Both the position numbers and the translations under genes were made by a program. Below the pieces are notes generated by a model that was not told where the DNA came from, did no database searches, and saw nothing but the letters and a program-made list of their open reading frames with translations. 64,000 nucleotides of DNA, taken from Achromobacter deleyi (GTDB lineage Bacteria; Pseudomonadota; Gammaproteobacteria; Burkholderiales; Burkholderiaceae_B). Each line of letters opens with the position of its first letter. The stretch's first letter is position 1. Location: assembly GCF_016127315.1 (NCBI RefSeq), contig NZ_CP065997.1, forward strand, positions 6,014,001 through 6,078,000. Reading direction: 5' to 3'. Positions 47,205 through 55,047 of the stretch are shown here, piece by piece.

Positions 47205-47678
47205 GCTGCTTTTAGGCAGCACCCACAGGCTCGGGCTACGTCCAGCCGCGTCACGGTTGGCGCAACGCCTAGGACCGCCACTAGGCGCTGAACATCCGCT
47301 GACGGCCCGTACCGGGCCACCACACTGATAAACTCCTCGACTTCGTGCCCTTAATGATGCGCCGGTCCGTACGGCGTACCGACGTTCGACCAGGAGGGCC
47401 GTACGGACCGGGAGCATGCATGATGGGTGGGCAGTCGGGATGACTGCAATGCCTTTCAGACGATGCGCCATGGCACTTACATAGCGGCCTGCGTCAGTCA
47501 AAAAAAGGATATCACCTGCAGGTCATCAAGCAGGCGCTTGCCGATAGCTTCCCATCGCGCATCTGTCAGTTTGGACGGGCGTCCCATGCGTACTCCAACG
47601 GGTCACAGTGCGGCCATGAACGCACCAATAATTTACATTTTGATATGATCCCGGCGAAACACTACCACAGAGTCGCCC
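47205..47678. repeat. Non-coding stretch with nested inverted repeats
   Basis: No full gene is visible in 474 bp. It contains a hairpin GGCCCG-TAC-CGGGCC (47304-47318) and a perfect 14-bp inverted repeat, CCGGTCCGTACGGC (47362-47375) and GCCGTACGGACCGG (47398-47411), 22 bp apart. Each arm contains the self-palindrome CCGTACGG, with centres 32 bp apart, about three helical turns. A gene stub at 47498-47587 and an extended -10 (TGATATGAT, 47641-47649) for the next gene follow. Confidence 0.6.
47498..47587 (-). pseudogene. 29-codon N-terminal stub of a phage DNA-binding/terminase-like gene
   Basis: The minus strand reads MGRPSKLTDARWEAIGKRLL then DDLQVISFF and a stop. GGAG lies 6 bases before the ATG, so the ribosome-binding site is intact. 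The M-G/A-RPSKLT start is common in small terminase and HTH proteins of phages, which then run on for over 100 residues. The stub therefore looks like the surviving start of a gene cut by a deletion. Confidence 0.5.
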
Positions 47679-48278
47679 ATGGATGCGTTTACATTTCGAT
47701 CGTTCTCCACGCCCACTGCGAGGCCAGAAGCAAACCCTGCTGCATTGTGGAGTTTGCAGAGCGAACTCATGAGTTATGCGGTCGAACTGTTTGGGCCTCG
47801 AAACCCTGATAAAACTCTCTACCAACCTGAGTTTGACCCCGATGGCCCACATGTCCGCCATCGCTGGAATTTCGACGGCGCATACGCGGAGTTGAGCGAT
47901 ACGTCAAAATCCGATTGGCCATGCGCCCTATACGAACTAGCTCATGAGACGGTTCATTTACTCGATCCCCGGGGCATCGCCGGTCAAGCTTCAGTGCCTA
48001 AAGCTAGCTTTCTGGAAGAGGCCCTAGCAACGGCCTACTCAATGCACTGTTGTCAGTTGGCCAGACTGCCCTTTAAGCCTCCTTCGGGCAACTACAACGT
48101 TGCAGTCTCCAATGCGGTCCGCCTTGGGCAGGATTTCTTCGGCATATGTCGTCGCCTCAGGGAGCGCTGCGGCCATTTCAGCGCGGCGACCGCGGAAGAT
48201 ATCATTGCTGTTGTGCCCAACTGCCCGAGAGATGTAGCAGAACTCCTCGCCAGTCCCTTCCCAGGTAGGGGCTATTGA
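47679..48278 (+). CDS. Putative zinc metallopeptidase-like protein (HExxH), unknown
   Basis: A 199-residue protein of unknown family. ELAHETVHLLDP contains an HExxH zinc motif (His89, Glu90, His93), and FLEEALATAYS about 20 residues later offers a third ligand (Glu113 or Glu114), the gluzincin arrangement. No signal peptide, so a cytoplasmic protein. An extended -10, TGATATGAT (47641-47649), lies 29 bp before the ATG, suggesting its own promoter. Lower GC and codon use differ from the host. Located in the phage late region, opposite to the terminase genes, a place where prophages often carry cargo. A protease toxin, immunity-type regulator or defence component are all open possibilities. Confidence 0.65.
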   Translation: MDAFTFRSFSTPTARPEANPAALWSLQSELMSYAVELFGPRNPDKTLYQPEFDPDGPHVRHRWNFDGAYAELSDTSKSDWPCALYELAHETVHLLDPRGIAGQASVPKASFLEEALATAYSMHCCQLARLPFKPPSGNYNVAVSNAVRLGQDFFGICRRLRERCGHFSAATAEDIIAVVPNCPRDVAELLASPFPGRGY

Positions 48279-48487
48279 ACGCCCATCCGACTGCCCGCCG
48301 CAGCGAGCTGGACACGGCGGTTCTCGTCGTGCTGGCCGCGGGCGACAAGCCCGGAAAGAAGCACCCCGCGCATTTGCCCCCGCGCGGGCGCCGAGCCGGT
48401 TGCGGCGACTAATGGGTGTTTTTCTGCTCTTGCAATACCCATACCGAATCATTGTCGTGATCCGGTCATTAATCCTCATGGGGCTCT

Positions 48488-48805
48488 ATGGCTCGTACTT
48501 TCAGCATGGCATTTGATAATGTTCCCGACGGCTTCGAGAAGCGCATGCATGCCACTCTGGAGGCACAGTCGCTGGTTATCTCTGCGGCACTGGCATACCT
48601 TGCCCACAACTCGGACAACAAGAATACGCTCAACGAAATCCGTTCCCAGCTTGACGCTCTGGCCAATGCGAATAAGCAGCTTTACCCAATACACGCGCGA
48701 GATCGCGGCTACGCGATGGAACACATCGGGACCATTTTCAAAGACGCCGAAGCAATGAAAAACGTCGAGGTCCCGTGGGCGAACGGCCGGGCGGAATCCG
48801 CGTAG
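48488..48805 (+). CDS. Hypothetical protein (prophage cargo)
   Basis: A 105-residue protein without a recognised family: MARTFSMAFDNVPDGFEKRM, a hydrophobic-helical part (LEAQSLVISAALAYLAHNSD) and LNEIRSQLDALANANKQLYP. GGGG precedes the ATG. Composition is AT-richer than the host. The 209 bp between it and the HExxH gene are GC-rich and hold no gene that I can support. A hairpin follows 15 bp after the stop. Confidence 0.55.
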   Translation: MARTFSMAFDNVPDGFEKRMHATLEAQSLVISAALAYLAHNSDNKNTLNEIRSQLDALANANKQLYPIHARDRGYAMEHIGTIFKDAEAMKNVEVPWANGRAESA

Positions 48806-48819
48806 ATCTGCAATTTAAA

Positions 48820-48847
48820 CGCCCCGGTAGGAATTTCCTACGGGGCG
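48820..48847 (+). terminator. Terminator-like hairpin
   Basis: CGCCCCGGTAGG and CCTACGGGGCG pair around an AATTT-type loop with one bulged G. There is no T run after it, so termination is possible but unproven. Confidence 0.4.
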
Positions 48848-48953
48848 CTCAGTCATTCATCACCGGCCTCGGGTTTGCTCAAAATGAAGGAGGCCACATA
48901 TATTTCCCATCTTTCTGCTCCACGTCGGGGCACGGTAAGTGCAAGGCAACTTG

Positions 48954-49175
48954 ATGACGATTGACCAGTTTGAACAAGCTATGGCGTTTCTTGAAAAACA
49001 AATCGAGGCGCACCCTGAGAATAATGAGCTCCTGAACGCGTATCTAAAGCTCATCGAACTCGAATATCAGTACCGCACGAAGGATAGGGAATTCAGGCTC
49101 AAGGATCGCGAATCCCTTGACAAGCTAGAGGCTGAACGCGCGAAGTCCCAACGCGGCCGCAACGACCGCCAATAA
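48954..49175 (+). CDS. Small coiled-coil protein, unknown (prophage)
   Basis: A 73-residue product, MTIDQFEQAMAFLEKQIEAH then PENNELLNAYLKLIELEYQY and a charged, repetitive end with KDREFRLKDRESLDKLEAER, which reads as a coiled coil. AAGG lies about 8 bases before the ATG. No family recognised; the acidic/basic helical make-up is common in small phage regulators. The next 198 bp (49176-49373) show no supportable gene. Confidence 0.5.
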   Translation: MTIDQFEQAMAFLEKQIEAHPENNELLNAYLKLIELEYQYRTKDREFRLKDRESLDKLEAERAKSQRGRNDRQ

Positions 49176-49373
49176 GTCTCCCATCGCTTTTCTCCGCAAC
49201 AGCCGAAGCTACGCGAACTCGACAAATTCAAGCCATTCCGTTCGCCCGTGGCAAGTCCTAAGGCACGTGAGAGACAGCCGGCGCCCGTGCGGCCCGGCGG
49301 ACGGTTATCTCTGGCCCCTGCTCTCTGAAAACAAAAAGCGGCCCGGAGGCAGCTCGTTGCACGTACTGCAAAG

Positions 49374-49577
49374 CTAAGTGGACAACTTGAATGAACGGAC
49401 GTTCTCATGAAGGAACTGTGCCACCTTTTGAGCATGCTCTATGGTGGCCGGCTCCTGCAACTCGAGTAAGATGCTCCCATTACCAATGCCGATATCGTCG
49501 TTCGCAGCTATCCAAATGAAGCAGGGTTCGCCTTCCTGGCGTTCTTTCACTTCCGCAGTGAAGGTTCTCTTCGACAT
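49374..49577 (-). CDS. Small conserved-type protein, unknown (prophage)
   Basis: A 67-residue protein MSKRTFTAEVKERQEGEPCF, then IWIAANDDIGIGNGSILLEL, ending HAQKVAQFLHENVRSFKLST. GGAG precedes the ATG at 49577 by 6 bases. The compact beta-rich start and helical end resemble small phage proteins of unknown function. It lies upstream of the terminase genes, in the same orientation. Confidence 0.55.
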   Translation of the reverse strand: MSKRTFTAEVKERQEGEPCFIWIAANDDIGIGNGSILLELQEPATIEHAQKVAQFLHENVRSFKLST

Positions 49578-49623
49578 GTCGCACTCCATCTAGGGATCGG
49601 AGAGGACATCGTACCGGCAAAAC

Positions 49624-49652
49624 AAAAGCCCCGGCTTTGCTCGGGGCTTTTT
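49624..49652. terminator. Bidirectional rho-independent terminator
   Basis: AAAAGCCCCG (49624-49633) pairs with CGGGGCTTTT across the loop GCTTTGCT, with A and T runs on both outer sides. It sits 2 bases beyond the stop of the amber-interrupted minus-strand gene and would also stop plus-strand transcription. Confidence 0.85.
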
Positions 49653-49654
49653 CT

Positions 49655-50284
49655 TCAGGTCGCAATTGTCGCGATAGCGACAAGACTCTGCATATCTTGT
49701 CCCACATTATCAAGCGCTGTCGGCCTAACGATCCTCTCCAAGTCCACCACGATATCCGCGTCGCACATCTGTACGTCCAGGCGCTTCAACGCGGCGCGAC
49801 GTGCGCCTTCCACCAGCACGCGATAGGCTGGCGCCGGGCGGCCAATGTTCGACTTGGGCACGTCGAAGCGATCGGACAGATCACGCAGTCGCGGCCGGCC
49901 ACGCAAGATATTGGTGACCAGCAGGCCGGTCAGTTCACGCTCACAACCGTCGGCGAGCCCTTCCGGGTTAAACCATTCCGAGATCAGACATGCGCTGGCC
50001 TTGGCCTCTTCACCCGTCCCATGCTGGGCCCGCAGAATGTGAAAGCCCAAACTGTCGCCCAGTGTCCGCTCCATCAGCTTCACGATGAACACAGTCTGCG
50101 CATGCCATTCATGCAGCGTCAGCCCTGGAAGAGCCTTGCACTCATACTCCACGTCGAACCGCTCACGCAGGGCCTCGCAGACCTACTGCGTCGGGTTCTT
50201 CGGCTCGATGGGCATGTCCAACATCAGATAGGCCACAGCAATCGCGCGCTCGGGGCACGAAAACGTTCCGGCTTCACGCAGCAT
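49655..50284 (-). pseudogene. Phage-type gene interrupted by an in-frame amber codon
   Basis: A very strong ribosome-binding site (GGGGAGGGAAGG) precedes ATG 50284. The frame reads MLREAGTFSCPERAIAVAYL to KNPTQ, meets TAG at codon 34 (50183-50185), then continues open for 175 codons (VCEALRERFDVEYECKALPG ... RDLSDRFDVPKSNIGRPAPA ... LVAIATIAT). The downstream part keeps good coding character, so the stop is recent or is read through. Position ahead of the terminase genes would suit a late-gene regulator such as an antiterminator, but I do not recognise the family. Restoring one base would give a 209-residue protein. Confidence 0.65.
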
Positions 50285-50334
50285 CCTTCCCTCCCCGAGA
50301 AACTTATCCCTGCCGGCAGCAACAAACGCCCGGA

Positions 50335-50724
50335 TCACCCCTCCGGCAACCACTCCTCCAACGTCACCTCAAACGTCATACAAACAGGATTAGCCCCCGG
50401 CACAAACACCCCCCCATGCACCCGCCCCGCCGGATCCGCCACCACCCCCGACAGCGACGCCACCACCGACCCATCCGCCTGCGCCCGCACCTCCCCAGCC
50501 AGGCTGACAATCTCCACCGCAGGCCCCTCCAGCCACCGCACCCCGCCCCCCCGCGCATACAGGCAGGCATCCACCAGACTCCCCAGCGCCCCCCGCACGA
50601 ACGCATTCCGGAACCCCTCCGCCAGGCACAGCTTCTCCACCGCCTGCACCAGATCCTCGTTGGGTCCGATGCGCGCATACGCCACCCGCCCCATGCTTCC
50701 GCTTTCGACCTCGGCCGGCATCAT
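50335..50724 (-). CDS. PPC (DUF296) domain protein, first of a pair
   Basis: A 129-residue single-domain PPC/DUF296 protein. Landmarks: LAEGFRNAFVRGALGSLVDA, then LSGVVADPAGRVHGGVFVPG and CMTFEVTLEEWLPEG, which match the trimeric beta-barrel core of the family. Plants and some bacteria use PPC proteins as DNA-binding or structural factors, but others lie in metabolic operons without known role. It is the last gene of the operon, beginning 2 bases after the stop of the second PPC gene. The coding strand is strikingly G-rich (C-rich on plus), unlike its neighbours. Confidence 0.8.
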   Translation of the reverse strand: MMPAEVESGSMGRVAYARIGPNEDLVQAVEKLCLAEGFRNAFVRGALGSLVDACLYARGGGVRWLEGPAVEIVSLAGEVRAQADGSVVASLSGVVADPAGRVHGGVFVPGANPVCMTFEVTLEEWLPEG

Positions 50725-50726
50725 CG

Positions 50727-51290
50727 TCAGATCTCCCGCGGCTGCAGCAGCCGCAAATTGGTTTCGGCGTCATAGGTGGCGCGCAGCTCGAACCCTTCCA
50801 GCGCCGTCACCAGCACCGTCACTGGCGCCGCGCCCACGATCGTCGTCTGCGGGATCAGGTGCCCGCCCAGCAGCGCGCCGCTCTCATCGCAGAAGGCCGC
50901 GTGGCAGTGCACCAGCGGCTCGCCCGCATCGCCCTTGCCCAGCGTGGCATTGCCGAAGATCAGCGTGGACGCGCCCGCCGCGATCGGCGCGGTGTACGCC
51001 ACCACCCGCAGATGGGCCGGGTCCGGCGGCGCCGTGCAGTAATCGAGATGGCTGAAGGCGCCGCTGAGCAGCGTCATGGAGGCGTTCTCCACCCCCAACG
51101 GCGCCAGCCCCTCGACCAGCGCCTCGAACAGGCTGGCGCCCGGCTGCAGCGCCAGGCGGATATGGCGGCCGTGCCGCGCGCAGCGGCTGTGTATTCGTAT
51201 GGGGTTGAAGGCCCCCGGGTGTATCAGCGTCCTGGGACGGGGCAAAGTCGGTGCGCCCCGCAACGAACGATCCACGGTGGTGGTTCGCAT
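50727..51290 (-). CDS. PPC (DUF296) domain protein, second of a pair
   Basis: A 187-residue protein with an N-terminal extension of about 45 residues (RSLRGAPTLPRPRTLIHPGA) before a PPC domain: QPGASLFEALVEGLAPLGVE, NASMTLLSGAFSHLDYCTAP, PLVHCHAAFCDESGALLGGH and IVGAAPVTVLVTALEGFELR. The His-x-His in VHCHAAF lies where PPC proteins have their conserved histidines. ATG 51290 has GGAG upstream. It is cotranscribed with the shorter PPC gene; the two may form a mixed trimer. Confidence 0.8.
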   Translation of the reverse strand: MRTTTVDRSLRGAPTLPRPRTLIHPGAFNPIRIHSRCARHGRHIRLALQPGASLFEALVEGLAPLGVENASMTLLSGAFSHLDYCTAPPDPAHLRVVAYTAPIAAGASTLIFGNATLGKGDAGEPLVHCHAAFCDESGALLGGHLIPQTTIVGAAPVTVLVTALEGFELRATYDAETNLRLLQPREI

Positions 51291-51357
51291 GATGTGCACT
51301 CCGTGCGCTTGTGGCGCGAGATGGGAATGGAATGTGGGAATGGCGGGAGGCGGCGGC

Positions 51358-52122
51358 TCAGTGCACCGCCGGCAGCATGCCCGCCGCGGTGAAGCCGCCG
51401 TCTACGCAGATCACCTGCCCCGTCACGTAGCTGGACAGCGATTCGTCCAGCAGCCAGCCGATGGTGCCGTTCAGTTCCTCCGGCGCCGCGTAGCGATGCT
51501 GCGGCACCACCTGGCGCCAGGCCGCGCGCGCCGCTTCGGTGTGCATCTGGCCCACCAGCGGCGTCTCGATCGGCCCCGGCGCCACCGCGTTCACGCGGAT
51601 GCCGTAGGCGGCCAGCTCCACCGCCATCACCCGCGTCAGCGTCACCACCCCGCCCTTGGACGCCCCGTACGCCGCGCGGCCCGCGTTGCCGCGAATGCCC
51701 GACACCGAGGCGATGTTCACGATCGAGCCGCGTCCGCGTTCGCGCATGCGGCGGGCCGCCTCGCGCGCCACCACGAACGAGCCCACCAGGTTCACCTCCA
51801 GGATCCGCCGCAGCAGCGCCGCGTCGGTGTCCAGGAACGGCACGTCGCGGCCGATGCCGGCCGAATTGACCAGCCCGGCGATCGGGCCGAAATCGGCCTC
51901 CAGCCGTGCCATGGCCTCGGTCACCTGCGCCTCGTCGGACACGTCCAACCGCACGCAGCCCAGGCGTTCCTCCGATGCCAGGCCGCGCACCTCATCCAGC
52001 CGCTCCTGCGATACGTCGGCCACCAGCACCCGGCGTCCCGCGTCCAGCAGGCCCCGCGCGACGGCCAGGCCGATGCCCGACGCGCCGCCCGTGACCAGCA
52101 CCGCTTCCTGCGCTCCATCCAT
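51358..52122 (-). CDS. SDR family oxidoreductase
   Basis: A 254-residue classical short-chain dehydrogenase: VLVTGGASGIGLAVARGLLD (cofactor), an Asp after beta-2 (VLVADVSQERLDE) favouring NAD, VNSAGIGRDVPF, the catalytic SIVNIASVSGIRGNAGRAAY with GASKGG, and the end YVTGQVICVDGGFTAAG. Unlike the SDR at 4726, the catalytic Ser, Tyr and Lys are all present. It lies between the CoA ligase and the PPC pair, suggesting oxidation of a hydroxyacyl intermediate in the pathway. Confidence 0.9.
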   Translation of the reverse strand: MDGAQEAVLVTGGASGIGLAVARGLLDAGRRVLVADVSQERLDEVRGLASEERLGCVRLDVSDEAQVTEAMARLEADFGPIAGLVNSAGIGRDVPFLDTDAALLRRILEVNLVGSFVVAREAARRMRERGRGSIVNIASVSGIRGNAGRAAYGASKGGVVTLTRVMAVELAAYGIRVNAVAPGPIETPLVGQMHTEAARAAWRQVVPQHRYAAPEELNGTIGWLLDESLSSYVTGQVICVDGGFTAAGMLPAVH

Positions 52123-52202
52123 GATTCGGTCTCCTCGTTATGTACTGCGTTGTCTCTCCCTCCTGCCATCGCGGCCGCCACGCCGGCGGCCGCGACGTCC
52201 TG

Positions 52203-53834
52203 CTAACCGGCCGCCAGGTAGCCGCGCTCGCGCAAGGCGTCGCGCACCAGCTTCTTGGTGATCTTGCCGTAGCCCGAGCGCGGCAGCGCGTCCCAGAAGA
52301 ACACCTGGCGGGGCAGCTTGTAGCGCGCCATGCGCGGTGCCAGCCAGGCCAGCAGCGCGTCCTGTTCCAGCGCCTGGCCCGGGCGCAGCACGCAGACCAT
52401 CACGCCCACTTCGCCCCATACCGGATCCGGCACGCCCAGCACCGCCGCTTCCGCCACCGCCGGATGGGCCAGCACCTTTTCCTCGACTTCGCGCGGATAG
52501 ATGTTGGAGCCGCCCGAGATGTACATGTCGGATTCGCGGCCGGTGATGTAGAGATAGCCTTCCTCGTCCTGGTAGCCCAGGTCGCCGGTGCGGAACCAGC
52601 CGTCGCGGAAGGCCTTGGCGTTGGCCTGCGGGTTGGCGTAGTAGCCGGCGAACACCGCCGGGCCGCAGACGCAGATCTCGCCGGTCTGGCCCGCCGGCAG
52701 CGGCCGGCCGGCGTCATCCTGGATGCTGATCTGCATGCCGGTGCGCTCGTAGCCGCAGGTGCCGACGCGGGCCTCGGGACCATCACCGCCATGGTGCTGC
52801 GCCGGCGGCAGCACGGTGATGTTGCCGGTCACCTCGCCCAGCCCGAAATACTGCACCAGCACGCCGCCCAGCTTGTCCAGCGCGCGCTTCTGGTCCTCGC
52901 GGTACATCGGCGCGCCGGCGTAGATCACGTGGCGCAGGCTGCCGTGGTCGAAGGCATCCACCGCCGGATGCTCCACCAGCAACTTGACGATGGTCGGCAC
53001 GGTGAACATGTTGGTCACCCTGTGAGCCTGCACCAGGCGCCAGGCCTCTTCCGGGTCGAAGCGCTCGCCTTCGGGCAGCACGGTGGCGGCGCCACGCGCC
53101 ACCTGCGTCAGGAAGTGGATGCCCGCGCCGTGCGACAGGGGCGCCACCACCAGGCTGACGTCGTCCTCGGTGGTGCCCGGCATCAGGTCGCACAGGTGGT
53201 TGGTCACCACGAACGCCATCTGCCCATGAGTCAGCACGGCCGCCTTGGGGTGCCCGGTGGTGCCGGACGTGAAGAAGAACCAGCAGGGGTCGTCGTAGTC
53301 GACGTCGGCGCAGGGGCGCGGCGCATCGGCCAGCCGCGCCGCGATCAGGGTGGCGGTGTCGGCCTCGCCGAACTCGCCCGGCCCCAGCCGCGCCAGCAGG
53401 GCCAGGCCGGGCATCGCCTGCGCCACCGCGGCCGCGTGCGCCGGCGACTGGCCTTCGCACAGGAACGCCTTGACGCCCGCCGCCTGCGCCAGGTAGACCG
53501 CCTCGTCCGGCGAGATGCGGCAATTGGTCGGCACCCACACCGCGCCCAGCCGCAGCACGGCGAACAGGGTCTCGGCGAACGCGAAGCTGTTGCGCGCATG
53601 CACCAGCACCCGGTCGCCCTTGCCCACGCCGCGCTCGGCCAGCGCCTGCGCCAGGGCGGCGGTGCGCGCGTCCAGCTCGCGCCAGCTGAGCCGGGCTTCG
53701 CCGCAGACCAGCGCGGCACGCGCCGGATGGCGGCGCGCCGCCTGCACCAGGAAATGCGCCAGGTTCATGGCCCGGCGCGACACCGGCGCCACGCCGCCCG
53801 GCGGCGCCAGGGCCGGCTGCAACGGGCCGCTCAT
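52203..53834 (-). CDS. Acyl-CoA synthetase (AMP-dependent ligase family)
   Basis: A 543-residue adenylate-forming enzyme that activates a carboxylic acid to its CoA thioester. P-loop motif FFFTSGTTGHPKAAVLTHGQ, the A5-type QYFGLGEVTGN, GDLGYQDEEGYLYITGRESD (ATP/hinge) and the catalytic Lys in SGYGKITKKLVRDALRERGY are intact. The first 22 residues may be extra: an alternative start at MNLAHFLVQA matches family N-termini, but ATG 53834 overlaps the thiolase stop as ATGA. Substrate unknown; aromatic or branched acids delivered by the TRAP system are plausible. Confidence 0.9.
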   Translation of the reverse strand: MSGPLQPALAPPGGVAPVSRRAMNLAHFLVQAARRHPARAALVCGEARLSWRELDARTAALAQALAERGVGKGDRVLVHARNSFAFAETLFAVLRLGAVWVPTNCRISPDEAVYLAQAAGVKAFLCEGQSPAHAAAVAQAMPGLALLARLGPGEFGEADTATLIAARLADAPRPCADVDYDDPCWFFFTSGTTGHPKAAVLTHGQMAFVVTNHLCDLMPGTTEDDVSLVVAPLSHGAGIHFLTQVARGAATVLPEGERFDPEEAWRLVQAHRVTNMFTVPTIVKLLVEHPAVDAFDHGSLRHVIYAGAPMYREDQKRALDKLGGVLVQYFGLGEVTGNITVLPPAQHHGGDGPEARVGTCGYERTGMQISIQDDAGRPLPAGQTGEICVCGPAVFAGYYANPQANAKAFRDGWFRTGDLGYQDEEGYLYITGRESDMYISGGSNIYPREVEEKVLAHPAVAEAAVLGVPDPVWGEVGVMVCVLRPGQALEQDALLAWLAPRMARYKLPRQVFFWDALPRSGYGKITKKLVRDALRERGYLAAG

Positions 53835-55003
53835 TTGACGCGCTCCAGGATGCTGACGTAGTTGGCCACGGCCGCGCCGCCCATGTTGAAGACGCCGGCC
53901 AGCGTCGCGTCCGGCACCTGCATGGCGCCGGCCTCGCTGGCCAGTTGCAGGCACGCCATGACGTGCTGCGACACGCCGGTGGCGCCCACCGGATGGCCCT
54001 TGGCCTTGAGCCCGCCCGAAGGGTTGACGGGCAGGCGTCCGCCCTTCTGCACCCAGCCTTCCCGCAACGCCCGCACGCCGTGGCCGCGCGGCGCCAGGCC
54101 CATGGCCTCGTACTCGATCAGTTCGGCGATGGTGAAGCAGTCGTGCGTTTCCACCAGGCTCAGGTCGTCCAGGGTCGCGCCGGCATCGGCCAGCGCCTCG
54201 CGCCAGGCGCGCGCCGCGCCCTCGAAGGCAATCGGATCGCGCCGGCTCAGCGGCAGGAAGTCATTGACGTGGCGGCGCGCGCGAAAGCCGATGGCGCGGC
54301 GCAGGCCCGCCGCCGTTTCCGCGTCGGCCAGCACCAGCGCCGCCGCGCCGTCGGAAATGGGCGAGCAATCGGTGCGCCGCAACGGCGCCGCCACATAGGG
54401 ATTCCGGTCGGAGACGGTATTGCAGAACTCGAAGCCCAGGTCCTTGCGGATCTGCGCGTAGGGATTGTCCAGCGCGTTGGCGTGGTTCTTGGCGGCGATG
54501 CGGGCCAGCGCCTCGCCGTGGTCGCCGTGGCGCTCGAAGTAGGCCGTGGCGATGCGGCTGAACACGCCGGCAAAGCCGCCCGGCAGCGTGGCCTCTTCCT
54601 TGCGGTAGCTGGCATTGAGCAGGATGTCGCCGGTGTCCTCGGTGGAGCGCGCGGTCATCTTCTCGGCGCCCACCACCAGCGCCACGCGGCCGCGTCCCGC
54701 CTCGATGAAATCCATGGCCGCGTACAGCGCGGCGGACCCGGTGGCGCAGGCATTTTCCAGGCGGGTGGCGGGCACGTACGCCAGCCCAGGATCGGCCAGC
54801 GCCACCAGCGCGGCCTGGAAGTCCTGCTTCTGAAAGCCGCTGTTCATCACGCCGGCATAGATCCCGTCCACGTCCCCGGCGCCGATGCCCGCATGCGCCA
54901 GGGCGGCGCCCGATACCCGCGCCATCAGGCTTTCGGTATCGGGATCGTCGAGTTTGCCGAACGGGACATGTGACCATCCCACGATGACGGCACGCTTGCT
55001 CAT
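53831..55003 (-). CDS. Thiolase family protein (acetyl-CoA acetyltransferase / SCP-x-like)
   Basis: A 390-residue thiolase of the SCP-x/non-decarboxylating branch. The acylated Cys is in TRLENACATGSAALYAAMDF, the catalytic His in LVETHDCFTIAELIEYEAMG, and the C-terminal SGGLKAKGHPVGATGVSQHV holds the GHP motif; it ends FNMGGAAVANYVSILERVK. It would cleave a 3-ketoacyl-CoA in the last step of a beta-oxidation-like route. It is the first gene of the operon; GGAG precedes the ATG at 55003. Some members of this branch need a DUF35 partner, which is absent here. Confidence 0.88.
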   Translation of the reverse strand: MSKRAVIVGWSHVPFGKLDDPDTESLMARVSGAALAHAGIGAGDVDGIYAGVMNSGFQKQDFQAALVALADPGLAYVPATRLENACATGSAALYAAMDFIEAGRGRVALVVGAEKMTARSTEDTGDILLNASYRKEEATLPGGFAGVFSRIATAYFERHGDHGEALARIAAKNHANALDNPYAQIRKDLGFEFCNTVSDRNPYVAAPLRRTDCSPISDGAAALVLADAETAAGLRRAIGFRARRHVNDFLPLSRRDPIAFEGAARAWREALADAGATLDDLSLVETHDCFTIAELIEYEAMGLAPRGHGVRALREGWVQKGGRLPVNPSGGLKAKGHPVGATGVSQHVMACLQLASEAGAMQVPDATLAGVFNMGGAAVANYVSILERVK

Positions 55004-55047
55004 TGCTGTCTCCTCTGTTGGCGGCCCCGCCCCGCCGGCTTGGCGGA

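Larger units (their letters stand above)
45290..50300. mobile_element. Prophage remnant
   Basis: About 5 kb between the acylase regulator and the PPC-domain operon carries phage terminase genes, small unknown genes and visibly lower GC than its surroundings, notably 46860-49600. No integrase, capsid, tail or lysis genes and no clear attachment repeats were found, so only a piece of the late region survives. The terminase large subunit is cut at its C-terminus near 45330, marking the left deletion or insertion end. The right end is placed just before the PPC gene, by composition. On the minus strand the order (interrupted regulator-like gene, small gene, small then large terminase) is that of a phage late region. 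The plus-strand genes inside it look like cargo. Confidence 0.75.

Noticed and set aside
47148..47501. 117-codon minus-strand ORF over the inverted-repeat region
   Set aside because: Arg/Ser-rich, no ribosome-binding site, overlaps a better-supported plus-strand gene and the hairpins.
48272..48442. 56-codon minus-strand ORF between two prophage genes
   Set aside because: It has an ATG and a stop, but no ribosome-binding site, no recognisable sequence and GC-rich shadow character.
45282..50335. Attachment-site direct repeats flanking the prophage remnant
   Set aside because: Only a 7-base word (CAACAAA) is common to the two ends, which is not significant.
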